Shown: positions 25,731 through 35,804, numbered from the stretch's first letter. The stretch is 40,322 nt of DNA from Planktothrix paucivesiculata PCC 9631 (GCF_900009265.2 NZ_LR734982.1:1-40322); one strand, 5' to 3'. Notes: generated by a model from the letters alone, not told the origin. Numbers and translations are program-made.

Positions 25731-25798
25731 ATCAGAATTAGCGATCGCCATCCAGAAATTACGGGTTCCAATTTTTCTAGTTTATAGTTACTTAAAAT

Positions 25799-28210
25799 AT
25801 GAACTTATTCAATCAGAGGGTTTTTCGTGATTTAAACCCCGAAATATCAAGAATTATTATTTTGAATATTTCCTTGGGAATTGCCTATGCTATCGGTACA
25901 AAAATTAGTCTAAGTATCGCATCACTGCATGGAATATCTGCCATTTGGTTGCCTTCGGGAATGACTTTAGCTGCATTTCTTTTATTCGGCTCAAAAATAT
26001 TTCCGGCTATCGTTTTTGGTTCAGTGATGGGACTGATTAATGTCTTTAATTCGACTGGATCTTTACTAGATATTTTTATTCTGAATATGGGTTGTATTTT
26101 AGGAAATTATTTACAACCCTTCTGCGCTACATTTGTTATTAAAAAATATAGCAATATTCAAACATTATTTATTAGTATTAATGGAATTATTGTATTTATA
26201 ATAACTGGTTTTTTCTCTCCCATAATTTCCGCAGTTATTATCATTATCACTGGTGTTTATACGGGGTTTTATCCAGCAGAAAATTACTGGGTTCCTTTAT
26301 TAACAATTTGGATAGCGAGTGGGTTGACCCATTTAATTTTTACTCCGGTATTTTTAATTAATAAAATTCCTTCTGTTTCGGGGAAAGACAAGATTAAGCC
26401 CCGGGTTAAATTATTTATTCTATTGTTCGTTATCATTGCAACAAGTATAATTTTTTGGGTGACTTTTGTAAAAAATTATTCCGTTGAATATATTCTATTA
26501 CTTCTGCTAATTTTAACGGTTTTTACCCTCGGTAAAAAGTTTTCGATTTTGATGGTGGCAATCGTTTCTTCTCTGGCTATTATTGCTACAACTTTAGAAT
26601 TTGGCCCTTTTGTCAAATCATCAATTAACCAATCATTATTACTATTACAATCATTTATTGGGGTTTTTTCGGTCGCTTCTTTAATCTTATCGGCCATTAT
26701 TGATGAAAAACAACAGGCGACTAATAAACTAGAATTAACCCTAGCTAATTTAGAAAATACTATCAAAGAGCGAACATTGCAGCTAGAAACAGCTAAGGAA
26801 AAAGCCGAAGTTGCCAATCAAGCTAAAAGTACCTTTATTGCTAATATGAGTCATGAATTGCGATCGCCTTTGAATGCCATTCTGGGTTTTTCTCAATTAA
26901 TGTTACGTTCTCATAATCTCCCATCCGATCAATATGAAAATATAGGTATTATTTATCGCAGTGGAGAATACTTACTGACATTAATTAATAATGTTCTGGA
27001 TTTATCCAAAATAGAAGCCGGAAAAACCACCCTAAATCCCGCTAATTTTGACTTATATCAATTATTAGATGATTTAGAAGATATGCTCAATTTACGAGCT
27101 AGTAATGCTGGATTAAAATTGATCTTTCAACGGAGTGAAACTATTCTTCGCTATATCTACGCCGATGAAGTTAAATTGCGTCAAGTCTTAATTAATTTAC
27201 TCAGTAATGCGATTAAATTTACTCCAGAAGGAGGAATTACCTTAACGGTTTTTCAGGAAGAAGAAAACTCAACGGATGTTGTCACCATCAATTTCCAAGT
27301 CCGCGACACCGGAGTGGGAATTTCTCAGGCAGAATTACCTAAACTTTTTGAAGCTTTTACCCAAACCCAAGCGGGGAAAGAATCGCAAGAAGGCACGGGT
27401 TTAGGATTAGCCATTAGTCGGAAATTTGTGCAACTGATGGGCGGAGATATTACAGTAAAAAGTCAACTCGGTCAGGGCACAACCTTTTCATTTCAAATTC
27501 AAGCTAAACCCGGTAAAAATATTAACGATGAACCGCTTAAAACCAGAAAAAGAGTATTAGGTTTAGCTCCTGGTCAAGCGACTTATAAAATTCTAACTGT
27601 TGATGATAAAGAAATTAATTGTCTATTATTAATTAAACTTTTAGAACCCTTGGCATTTGAGTTAAAAACAGCTAGTAATGGAGCAGAAGCGATCGCAATA
27701 TGGGATGAATGGGAACCCCATTTAATCTTTATGGATATGCGAATGCCCGTGATGGATGGTTATGAAGCGACAAAACAGATTAAATCAACTACCAAAGGCA
27801 ATGCTACGGCTCTAATTGCTGTAACTGCTAGTGTATTAGAAGAAGAAAAGGCTATTGTATTATCGGCGGGGTGTGATGATTTTATGAGAAAACCTTTTAC
27901 AGAAGATCAGATTTTTGAGGTTTTGGCTAAACATTTAGGGGTTAAATATATCTATGCAGAAATCCAGCCTATTGTAGATATAAACTCAGAGAAGGAGTTA
28001 ATTTCTGAGGATTTAACAGTCATGTCTCAGGAGTGGATGAATCAACTCTATCAAGCCTCAATTGAAGCCAATAGTCAAGCTGTGATAGAATTAATTGCAG
28101 AAATTCCCGAAACAGAGATTTATTTAATCGAATTTCTAACCAAGGCAGTGCGTAAATTTCAATTTGAACAGATAATTAATTTAGCAGAACCTTTGATCGG
28201 CAATGATTAA
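25799..28210 (+). CDS. MASE1 hybrid histidine kinase (copy A of the operon)
   Basis: An 803-residue membrane kinase. Residues 1-300 form a MASE1-type sensor with about eight helices; HGISAIWLPSGMTLAA and LFGSKIFPAIVFGS are typical. A coiled coil (about 305-345) leads to HisKA with His352 in [13 protein letters not shown] box LLSNAIKF (Asn470), G1 RDTGVGI, G2 EGTGLGLAI, then a receiver (about 596-715) with Asp646 in [11 protein letters not shown] and Lys698. After it comes a 65-residue helical C-terminal segment without histidine, similar to an Hpt bundle in outline only. It is the first gene of a five-gene operon, 17 bases from the solute-binding lipoprotein gene. The transmitter is nearly the same as in the kinases at 29215 and 31901. 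Confidence 0.94.
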   Translation: MNLFNQRVFRDLNPEISRIIILNISLGIAYAIGTKISLSIASLHGISAIWLPSGMTLAAFLLFGSKIFPAIVFGSVMGLINVFNSTGSLLDIFILNMGCILGNYLQPFCATFVIKKYSNIQTLFISINGIIVFIITGFFSPIISAVIIIITGVYTGFYPAENYWVPLLTIWIASGLTHLIFTPVFLINKIPSVSGKDKIKPRVKLFILLFVIIATSIIFWVTFVKNYSVEYILLLLLILTVFTLGKKFSILMVAIVSSLAIIATTLEFGPFVKSSINQSLLLLQSFIGVFSVASLILSAIIDEKQQATNKLELTLANLENTIKERTLQLETAKEKAEVANQAKSTFIANMSHELRSPLNAILGFSQLMLRSHNLPSDQYENIGIIYRSGEYLLTLINNVLDLSKIEAGKTTLNPANFDLYQLLDDLEDMLNLRASNAGLKLIFQRSETILRYIYADEVKLRQVLINLLSNAIKFTPEGGITLTVFQEEENSTDVVTINFQVRDTGVGISQAELPKLFEAFTQTQAGKESQEGTGLGLAISRKFVQLMGGDITVKSQLGQGTTFSFQIQAKPGKNINDEPLKTRKRVLGLAPGQATYKILTVDDKEINCLLLIKLLEPLAFELKTASNGAEAIAIWDEWEPHLIFMDMRMPVMDGYEATKQIKSTTKGNATALIAVTASVLEEEKAIVLSAGCDDFMRKPFTEDQIFEVLAKHLGVKYIYAEIQPIVDINSEKELISEDLTVMSQEWMNQLYQASIEANSQAVIELIAEIPETEIYLIEFLTKAVRKFQFEQIINLAEPLIGND

Positions 28211-28227
28211 AAAATATCGCTTATACT

Positions 28228-29205
28228 ATGCTTAAACTCCTTAGATACATTAGTATTTCTCTGATTACCGTCTGTTTGTTATTTGCTTGTCATGCTTCAG
28301 TACCAATTAAAGTAAAACACCCTCCCTTGAAAGTGGTATTTACATCTTTTGTTGGGGAGCATTCAGGCATCATTGCTCAAGAAAAAGGATTTTTCAAAGC
28401 CCAAGGGGTAGATGTGGAACTAATTTATAAACAATACATCCAATTGGAAATGGCAAATTTCAGTGCGGGTAAGTATGATGGCATGGTATTGACCTTGGGA
28501 AGTTTTATCAACTTGAGTGCCACAAATCCAGATATACAAGGTGTCGTGGTTATAAATGAATCAACAGGAGCAGATGTGGTAGTCGCCCAATCGCAAATTA
28601 AAACCGTCGCTGACTTAAAAGGTAAAAAATTGGGTGCAAATCTAGGCGGTTTTAGCGAAATTTTCGTGACTGAAATGTTGAAAACTGCCAACTTAACCAG
28701 CGATGATGTGAACTTGGTTAAAGTAGAGGCTTCAGAAATTCCTCAACACCTGAAAAATAATGCTATTCAAGCCGGACACACTTGGGAACCCCATCTTTCT
28801 GAAGCCATTAAATTAGGGGGGAATATTTTATTTACCAGCAAACAAACTCCTGGCTTGATATTAGATATGATTATCTTTCGCAGTGAGATAATCCGCGATC
28901 GCCCCGAAGATGTTCGGGCATTTGTACGAGGATGGCTAGAAGGCTCTGCCTACTGGAAAGCAAATGTTCAGGAAGGAAATGCTATCATTAGTAAAGCGTT
29001 AAAAATTCCTCTTAATACAATCTATTTGGAGGGAGTCAACCTAACTGATTTAAGTGAAAATCAAAAATTATTTCAATCTAGCAACCCTAATTCCATTTAC
29101 AAAACTGCCAAGATCTATGCAGACTTTTTTATTCGCTCTGGAAACGTAACGCGCATTCCTAAGCTAAAAAGTTTGTTCAATTCTTCTTTCTTAAACCCTC
29201 CCTAA
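28228..29205 (+). CDS. Solute-binding lipoprotein, NMT1/TauA-like, without transporter genes
   Basis: A 325-residue periplasmic binding protein of the NitT/TauT (ABC transporter substrate-binding, type 2 fold) class. The signal ends in the lipobox LFAC, with lipidation expected at Cys21. PLKVVFTSFVGEHSGIIAQEKGFFKAQGVDVELIY (about 33-67) is the usual start of the mature domain; AGKYDGMVLTLGSF and VADLKGKKLGANLGGFSEIF are ligand-pocket segments, and FVRGWLEGSAYW is typical further on. No permease or ATPase gene is nearby. Instead it lies between two kinase genes, 17 and 9 bases away, so it probably delivers a ligand signal to a kinase sensor. Ligand is unknown: taurine, sulfonate, nitrate, bicarbonate and pyrimidine-type binders all belong to this class. 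Confidence 0.9.
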   Translation: MLKLLRYISISLITVCLLFACHASVPIKVKHPPLKVVFTSFVGEHSGIIAQEKGFFKAQGVDVELIYKQYIQLEMANFSAGKYDGMVLTLGSFINLSATNPDIQGVVVINESTGADVVVAQSQIKTVADLKGKKLGANLGGFSEIFVTEMLKTANLTSDDVNLVKVEASEIPQHLKNNAIQAGHTWEPHLSEAIKLGGNILFTSKQTPGLILDMIIFRSEIIRDRPEDVRAFVRGWLEGSAYWKANVQEGNAIISKALKIPLNTIYLEGVNLTDLSENQKLFQSSNPNSIYKTAKIYADFFIRSGNVTRIPKLKSLFNSSFLNPP

Positions 29206-29214
29206 TGTAAAGCC

Positions 29215-31872
29215 ATGCAGCATTCCCTTTTGGGCGGTATCCGTACAAAGTTGATCGCCTCCTTTCTGATTGTTTCTTTGAGTCCGTTGCTGCTATTGGC
29301 ATTTCTCGACAAACAGACAACTGAAAAAGCACTAACTGATAACGCCAAACAAGCCCTCTCGACGGCGGCTAACGAAACCTCTAACAGAATAGATGCCTTT
29401 ATTGATGCAAATCTCGATGCCGTGCGCGTAGAGGCGATTTTACCCGGTTTTGCCCGTTACCTCAGCCTAACTCCAAAACAGCGAGTTGACAGCCCCGAAA
29501 TGCAATTGGCGACAGAAACATTAATCCGTCTCAGTCGCAAAGATATGATCAATGTTATCTCATATTCTTTGCTCGACTTAAACGGAAAAAATGTATTGGA
29601 TACATATACATCAGATATTGGCAAAGATGAATCGGATCAAGATTACTTTAAAAAACCCCGGCAAACTGGGTTATCTTTTGTTTCTAACATGAAGCGATCG
29701 CCGACAATTCCTGACCTGGTAACGCTCTATTTTAGCAGTCCAGTTCGCAATGCCAAGGGAGATATATTGGGTGTATTGCGTGTTTCATACAATGCTACTG
29801 TTGTTCAACAATTAGTAACTCGACAAACTGAACGGGCTGGGGCAAAATCTTTTGCTATTCTGTTAGATGAAGATAATATTTATCTGGCACATAGCACTGC
29901 ACCAGAACTGCTTTTTAAATCTATCGTGCCTTTGCCTGCCGATGTTTTAACTCAACTGCAACAAGAAGGGCGTTTATCTAATTCTCCTGTTAAGGAATTG
30001 GCAACTAATGAGCCAAAACTTCAGCAAGCATTGGATCATAAACAGTCATATTTAATTGCATCTTTGGCAGCAACAGATAATCAGGTTAATTTGATTGCGA
30101 TCACTCGTTTAAAATATAAACCTTGGTCTGTGTTGTTCGCCCGGCCCCTTGCTGTTGCCCTAGCACCCGTAGAAAAGCAAATGCGTGATGCAATATTTCT
30201 ATTGGTATTGATCGCGGGAGTAGTGACAATCATCGCTTTTGCCATTGGGCAACTACTAACAAAGCCAATAATTAACCTTACCAATATAGTTTCCCATTTT
30301 ACCGCAGGTAACTTAAATATTCGCGCCAAAACCAACTCAAAAGACGAAATAGGTCAACTGGCAAAATCGTTTAACAACATGGCACTTCAGTTACAAACAT
30401 CTTTTGAAACCTTAGAACATCGGGTAGACGAACGCACAGCAGAGTTAGTTATTGCCAAGGAAAAAGCCGAAGTTGCTAATCAAGCCAAAAGTAACTTTAT
30501 TGCTAATATGAGTCACGAATTGCGATCGCCCTTAAATGCCATTTTAGGCTTTTCTCAAGTCATGTTAAGAAGCCCCGATCTCCCCTCGAAACAATCGGAA
30601 AATGCCGGAATTATTTATCGCAGTGGTGATTATCTATTAACCTTAATTAATAATGTTTTAGATTTATCTAAAATTGAAGCGGGAAAAACCACATTAAATC
30701 TAACTAATTTTGACCTGTATCGGTTATTAGATGATTTAGAAGATATGCTAGATTTACGAGCTAGTAATGCCGGATTAAAATTAATCTTTCAACGGAGTGA
30801 AAATGTCCCTCGTTATATTTGTACCGATGAAGTTAAATTGCGTCAAGTTTTAATTAATTTACTCAGTAATGCGATTAAATTTACCCAAGAAGGGGGTATT
30901 ACCTTAACGGTTTTTCAGGAAGAAGAAGACTCAACAGACGTTATTAGCTTAAATTTTAAAATCCGCGATACGGGTGTAGGAATTTCTGAGGCAGAATTAC
31001 CTAAACTTTTTGAAGCCTTCACCCAAACCCAAGCGGGGAAAGAAGCCCAAGAAGGCACGGGTTTAGGATTAGCTATTAGTCGGAAATTTGTGCAACTGAT
31101 GGGGGGAGATATTACTGTTAAAAGTGAATTAGGAAAAGGCACAACCTTCTCGTTTCAAATTCAAGCCAAACCGGGTGAGAATATCAACGATGAATCCATA
31201 AAAACCCGGCAAAAAGTATTGGGTTTGGCTCCGGGTCAAGCGACTTATAAAATTCTAACTGTTGATGATAAAGAAATTAATTGTCTATTATTAATTAAAC
31301 TTTTAGAACCCTTGGGATGGGAAATGAAAATAGCCCGAAATGGAAAAGAAGCGATCGCAATATGGGAAGAATGGGAACCCCATTTAATCTTTATGGATAT
31401 GCGAATGCCCGTGATGGATGGCTATGAAGCCACAAAATATATTAAATCAACTACAAAAGGTAATGCTACGGCTGTAATTGCTCTAACTGCTAGTGTTTTA
31501 GAAGAAGAAAAAGCCATTGTGCTTTCAGCCGGCTGTGATGATTTTATTAGAAAACCTTTTAATGAATCGGTCATTTTTGAGGCTCTGGCTAAACATTTAG
31601 GTGTAGAATATATCTATACAAAAACCCCCTTTAGTTCAGATCATCATTCAGACAAAGAGATAACTGATCATGATTTAAAGACCATGACTCCAGAATGGAT
31701 TAACCAACTTTACAGAGCCGCTTTAGAAGCCGATTCTAACCGAGTTCTGGAACTAATGATAGATATTCCCGATTCAGAGATTAATTTAAGACAATTTCTG
31801 GCCAAGGCGGTGCGTTTATTTCAATTTGAGCAGATCGTTGATTTAACTGAAGCGTTAATCAATCATGATTAA
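29215..31872 (+). CDS. Cache-HAMP hybrid histidine kinase (copy B of the operon)
   Basis: An 885-residue membrane kinase. TM1 is about 13-31 and a double-Cache-like extracytoplasmic domain about 35-320 ([30 protein letters not shown], then [15 protein letters not shown]). TM2 is about 326-346, HAMP about 347-400, then coiled coil. HisKA has His434, followed by the ATPase with GTGLGLAI and a receiver with Asp728 in [11 protein letters not shown]. From about residue 413 ([13 protein letters not shown]) the protein matches copies A and C almost residue for residue, while the sensor is unrelated: a clean sensor swap. It ends in the same Hpt-like C-terminal segment. The binding lipoprotein gene is 9 bases upstream, and its product could dock on this Cache domain. 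Confidence 0.94.
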   Translation: MQHSLLGGIRTKLIASFLIVSLSPLLLLAFLDKQTTEKALTDNAKQALSTAANETSNRIDAFIDANLDAVRVEAILPGFARYLSLTPKQRVDSPEMQLATETLIRLSRKDMINVISYSLLDLNGKNVLDTYTSDIGKDESDQDYFKKPRQTGLSFVSNMKRSPTIPDLVTLYFSSPVRNAKGDILGVLRVSYNATVVQQLVTRQTERAGAKSFAILLDEDNIYLAHSTAPELLFKSIVPLPADVLTQLQQEGRLSNSPVKELATNEPKLQQALDHKQSYLIASLAATDNQVNLIAITRLKYKPWSVLFARPLAVALAPVEKQMRDAIFLLVLIAGVVTIIAFAIGQLLTKPIINLTNIVSHFTAGNLNIRAKTNSKDEIGQLAKSFNNMALQLQTSFETLEHRVDERTAELVIAKEKAEVANQAKSNFIANMSHELRSPLNAILGFSQVMLRSPDLPSKQSENAGIIYRSGDYLLTLINNVLDLSKIEAGKTTLNLTNFDLYRLLDDLEDMLDLRASNAGLKLIFQRSENVPRYICTDEVKLRQVLINLLSNAIKFTQEGGITLTVFQEEEDSTDVISLNFKIRDTGVGISEAELPKLFEAFTQTQAGKEAQEGTGLGLAISRKFVQLMGGDITVKSELGKGTTFSFQIQAKPGENINDESIKTRQKVLGLAPGQATYKILTVDDKEINCLLLIKLLEPLGWEMKIARNGKEAIAIWEEWEPHLIFMDMRMPVMDGYEATKYIKSTTKGNATAVIALTASVLEEEKAIVLSAGCDDFIRKPFNESVIFEALAKHLGVEYIYTKTPFSSDHHSDKEITDHDLKTMTPEWINQLYRAALEADSNRVLELMIDIPDSEINLRQFLAKAVRLFQFEQIVDLTEALINHD

Positions 31873-31900
31873 CCCTGGGTTTATTAAATCTTAAAAAAAT

Positions 31901-34321
31901 ATGAAATTATTTAATCAGGAAGTTTTTCGTTATCAAAAATCACAATTATTCAAGCTGATTGTGATTAATATTTGTTTGGGAATTGCTTACCTTCTGGGAG
32001 TAAGATTTAGCATCAATGTTACATCTGTCCATGGTTCTTCTGCGATTTGGTTGCCCGCAGGTATGGTTTTAGCTGCTGTCATGTTATTCGGTTCAAAAGT
32101 ATTTCCAGCAATTGCTTTTGGTTCAATAGTAGGATTAATTGATAACCATAGTTCCATAAATTCATTTACGAATTTGATTTTGATTAATGTCGCTTGTATT
32201 TTAGCCAATTATTTACAACCTTTATTTATTACATTACTACTTAAAAAATATACTAATATTAAAAATTTATTTAATAGTATTAATGGAGTAATTACTTTTT
32301 TTATTTTATCCTGCTTTTTGGTTCCCATATTGTCCCCGATTCTGATCGTTAATACTGCTGTTTATATCGGGTTATATTCAGCCGAAACTTACTGGAGTTC
32401 TTTCTTTACAATGTGGGCATCTAGTGCCTTGGGTCATGTAATTTTTACTCCCCTATTTTTAATTCATACTATTCGTCCTGTCCCGGGATCAAAGAAACTG
32501 CCCTCGAAAATCAAATTATCAATAATCGGCTTTGTGATCATCGGTACAATTTTAATTTTATGGATAACTTTTATCAAAAATATTTCTGTTGAATATATTT
32601 TCTTGCTCTTACTGATTTTAACTGTATTTACTTTAGGTAAAAAGTTTTCGATTGTGATGGTAGCCATTGTTTCCTGCGTGAGTATTATTGCCACTTCCCT
32701 AGGATTAGGCCCTTTTGTCAAAGCCTCACCGAATCAATCTCTATTTTTAGTTCAATTATTTATTGGGGTTTTTGCGGTCACTTCTCTGATTCTATCCGCC
32801 ATAATTGATGAAAAGCAAAAAGCAACTAATAAATTAGAATTAACTCTGGGTAATTTAGAAGATACAGTCAAAGAACGAACGTTACAACTGGAAAAAGCCA
32901 AGGAAAAAGCTGAAGTTGCCAATCAAGCCAAAAGTACCTTTATTGCTAATATGAGCCATGAATTGCGATCGCCTTTGAATGCGATTTTAGGCTTTTCTCA
33001 AATCCTACTCAGGACGCCCAATCTTCCCCCGGAAAATTTAGAAAATGCCGGAATTATCTATCGGAGTGGGGAGTATCTCTTAACCTTAATTAATAATATT
33101 CTGGATTTATCGAAAATAGAAGCGGGAAAAATCACCTTAAATCCCACGGATTTTAATTTATATCAATTGTTAGATGATTTAGAAGATATGTTGCACCTGA
33201 GAGCAGCGAATGCGGGATTGAATTTGATATTTAAGCGAGATTCGTCAGTTACCCAATATATTTATACCGATCAGATTAAGCTGCGTCAAGTTTTAATTAA
33301 TTTACTTAGTAATGCGATTAAATTTACCCCCGAGGGTGGGGTGACTTTAACGGTGCTTCAACGAGAAACCCAAGACACCGATAGCGCCCTATTGGAGTTT
33401 GAAGTTCGGGACACGGGGGTGGGAATTTCTCCCCAAGAATTGCCAAAACTCTTTCAGGTATTTACTCAAGCCCAAGCAGGAAGGGAATCCCAAGAAGGGA
33501 CGGGTTTAGGATTAGCCATTAGTCGGAAATTTGTCCAATTAATGGGGGGACAAATTCAAGTCGAAAGCCAATTGCATCACGGGACAACCTTTAGATTCCA
33601 AATTCAAGCCCAACGGGGTCAAAATTCCCAGGATAAGCCAACGGCAGCCAAACGGATTGTATTGGGTTTAGTCAAGGGTCAACCGACCTATAAATTGCTA
33701 ACAGTTGATGACAAAGAAGTGAATCGAAAATTATTAATAAAACTTTTAGAACCCCTAGAATTTGAGGTAAAAGAAGCCAGAAATGGACTAGAAGCGATCG
33801 CAATTTGGAACCAATGGGAACCCCATTTAATTTTTATGGATATGCGAATGCCCGTGATGGATGGCTATGAAGCCACTAAATATATTAAATCCACAACAAA
33901 AGGCAATGCTACGGCTGTAATTGCTCTAACTGCTAGTGTTTTAGAGGAGGAAAAAGCTATTGTGCTATCCTCTGGATGTGATGATTTTATTAGAAAACCC
34001 TTTACCGAGCATAATATTTTTGAGACACTCACCAAACATTTAGGTGTAAGATATATTTATTCAGAAACAAAGCCCTCTGTGTCGGATGTTACTGTAGATA
34101 GTAGCTTGACATCTCAACAATTAACCTGTATGCCTAAAGAGTGGATAATTGAGCTATATCAAGCTACTCTTGAAGCAAATACGGGTCTAGTTATGCAGTT
34201 AATCACACAAATTCCTGATATAGAAACTCATTTGATACAATCCCTTACACAACTTGTACGTAAATTTGAATTTGAACAGATTATTAACTTAGTTGAAACG
34301 CTCATTAGTCATGAATCCTGA
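31901..34321 (+). CDS. MASE1 hybrid histidine kinase (copy C of the operon)
   Basis: An 806-residue paralog of copy A with the same order: MASE1 sensor (1-300), coiled coil, HisKA (His353 in [11 protein letters not shown]), ATPase, receiver (phospho-acceptor near Asp647 in [11 protein letters not shown]) and a C-terminal helical segment with WIIELYQATLEANTG. The MASE1 half has diverged more from copy A than the transmitter has. In the receiver it shares long identical DNA stretches with copy B rather than A. It ends 11 bases inside the diguanylate cyclase gene (ATG 34311, TGA 34319-34321), so translation is coupled and phosphotransfer to that protein's receiver is plausible. Confidence 0.94.
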   Translation: MKLFNQEVFRYQKSQLFKLIVINICLGIAYLLGVRFSINVTSVHGSSAIWLPAGMVLAAVMLFGSKVFPAIAFGSIVGLIDNHSSINSFTNLILINVACILANYLQPLFITLLLKKYTNIKNLFNSINGVITFFILSCFLVPILSPILIVNTAVYIGLYSAETYWSSFFTMWASSALGHVIFTPLFLIHTIRPVPGSKKLPSKIKLSIIGFVIIGTILILWITFIKNISVEYIFLLLLILTVFTLGKKFSIVMVAIVSCVSIIATSLGLGPFVKASPNQSLFLVQLFIGVFAVTSLILSAIIDEKQKATNKLELTLGNLEDTVKERTLQLEKAKEKAEVANQAKSTFIANMSHELRSPLNAILGFSQILLRTPNLPPENLENAGIIYRSGEYLLTLINNILDLSKIEAGKITLNPTDFNLYQLLDDLEDMLHLRAANAGLNLIFKRDSSVTQYIYTDQIKLRQVLINLLSNAIKFTPEGGVTLTVLQRETQDTDSALLEFEVRDTGVGISPQELPKLFQVFTQAQAGRESQEGTGLGLAISRKFVQLMGGQIQVESQLHHGTTFRFQIQAQRGQNSQDKPTAAKRIVLGLVKGQPTYKLLTVDDKEVNRKLLIKLLEPLEFEVKEARNGLEAIAIWNQWEPHLIFMDMRMPVMDGYEATKYIKSTTKGNATAVIALTASVLEEEKAIVLSSGCDDFIRKPFTEHNIFETLTKHLGVRYIYSETKPSVSDVTVDSSLTSQQLTCMPKEWIIELYQATLEANTGLVMQLITQIPDIETHLIQSLTQLVRKFEFEQIINLVETLISHES

Positions 34322-35729
34322 TTTAGTCGCAGAGAACAAAGGGAATATTCTTCTGGTTGATGATCTGCCAGAGAATTTACAATTACTAAGTGATTTGTTA
34401 ATTAAACTTGGCTATACAGTTCGCAGTGTCACCAGTGGTAGAATGGCACTCAAAACCGTTAAAGTTAAGCAACCTGATGTTATTTTTTTAGACATTAAGA
34501 TGCCAGAAATGGACGGTTATCAGGTGTGTCAAGCTCTGAAGGCTGATGAGAATTTATCCCATATTCCGATTATTTTTATTAGTGCTTTAAACGACGTTTT
34601 TGATAAAGTTAAGGCATTTCAGTCTGGGGGGATTGACTATATTACTAAACCCTTTCAAGTCGAAGAAGTTGTGGCGCGTTTGGAAAGTCAGTTAACTATT
34701 CAACGACAAAAAAGACTTCTGGAACAGGAAATTATTAAACGCCGAGACGCGGAGGAAGTGTTATACCAATCCCGGGCACTGTTATCAAGTATATTAAATA
34801 GTTCCCTGGATGGTATTGCCGCCTTAGAAGCCCTGCGCGAACCCGAAACCGGAGAAATTAAGGATTTTAGGTGTTTAGTAGTTAACCCGATCTTAGCGAA
34901 GGTTTTTGACCGCACTCGGGAAGATATGATCGGTAAAATTATCCTCAGAAGACTCCTAAATCGGATTCAACCGGAACTGTTTTATCGTTTTGTTAAAATT
35001 GTTGAAACTGGGGAATCCTTAGAACAGGATATTTACTATCCCGTTGGGGACTCCTACTGGTATCATTTTGTCGCCGTCAGGTTAGGGGATGGTTTTGCCA
35101 TTACCATTCGCGATATTACCGCCCGCAAAAAAATTGAATTAGCCCTGCAAGAAGCCAATCAAAAATTAAAAGAACTCGCTAATGTCGATAGTTTAACTCA
35201 AATCGCCAATCGTCGCTGTTTTGATGGCCGTCTGCAAAGGGAATGGGAGGTTTTAGCCCAACAACAACGACCCTTGACCTTGATTATGTTTGATCTCGAC
35301 GGGTTCAAATCCTATAACGACCATTATGGTCATCTGGCGGGGGATGATTGTCTCGTCCAGATCTCTCAAGCCGTCTATCAATGTACTCGCCAGCAGGATT
35401 TGCGCCGCCCCATTGACCTCGTGGCCCGTTATGGGGGAGAGGAATTTATTGTCCTTTTATCAGCGAAGGATTTAGCCACAGGAATTCAGGTTGCAGAACG
35501 AATTCAGCAGGCGATTTACCGTTTAAAAATTCCCCATGAATACTCCCATGTTAAGGAAATTGTGACCGTCAGTTTGGGGATTGGTTCGGTTATCCCCAGT
35601 TTAGAAGTTCAGCCCAATTACTTAATTCAATTAGCTGATCAGGCATTATACGATGCTAAACAACAGGGACGCGATCGCTATTGTATTAGTAGTAGTTGTC
35701 ATCAGAAACAGGAAGTAGGAAATAGTTAA
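34311..35729 (+). CDS. REC-PAS-GGDEF diguanylate cyclase
   Basis: A 472-residue cytosolic response regulator that should make cyclic-di-GMP from GTP. The receiver (about 11-130) has DD17-18, Asp61 in FLDIKMPEMDG, and ITKPF. A PAS-like domain follows (about 152-280). The GGDEF domain (about 290-460) has DSLTQIANRRCFD, MFDLDGFKSYND and the active-site variant GGEEF at 375-379. An RPID motif five residues before GGEEF is a complete RxxD inhibitory site, so product feedback is likely. The frame is open six codons further upstream (34293), but ATG 34311, overlapping the stop of the preceding kinase, matches the REC start. It is the likely output of the operon. Confidence 0.93.
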   Translation: MNPDLVAENKGNILLVDDLPENLQLLSDLLIKLGYTVRSVTSGRMALKTVKVKQPDVIFLDIKMPEMDGYQVCQALKADENLSHIPIIFISALNDVFDKVKAFQSGGIDYITKPFQVEEVVARLESQLTIQRQKRLLEQEIIKRRDAEEVLYQSRALLSSILNSSLDGIAALEALREPETGEIKDFRCLVVNPILAKVFDRTREDMIGKIILRRLLNRIQPELFYRFVKIVETGESLEQDIYYPVGDSYWYHFVAVRLGDGFAITIRDITARKKIELALQEANQKLKELANVDSLTQIANRRCFDGRLQREWEVLAQQQRPLTLIMFDLDGFKSYNDHYGHLAGDDCLVQISQAVYQCTRQQDLRRPIDLVARYGGEEFIVLLSAKDLATGIQVAERIQQAIYRLKIPHEYSHVKEIVTVSLGIGSVIPSLEVQPNYLIQLADQALYDAKQQGRDRYCISSSCHQKQEVGNS

Positions 35730-35804
35730 CGGATAATAAATAAAGATTTATTGACTCAAAAAATAAGGTAAACTGAACAGTGGTTAATGTAAGCTCCACT
35801 TTTC

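Noticed and set aside
26476-26817. A 113-codon minus-strand frame in the first MASE1 kinase, with similar ones in the paralogs
   Set aside because: It is antisense to conserved transmembrane and coiled-coil coding sequence; recurrence in the paralogs follows from their DNA similarity.
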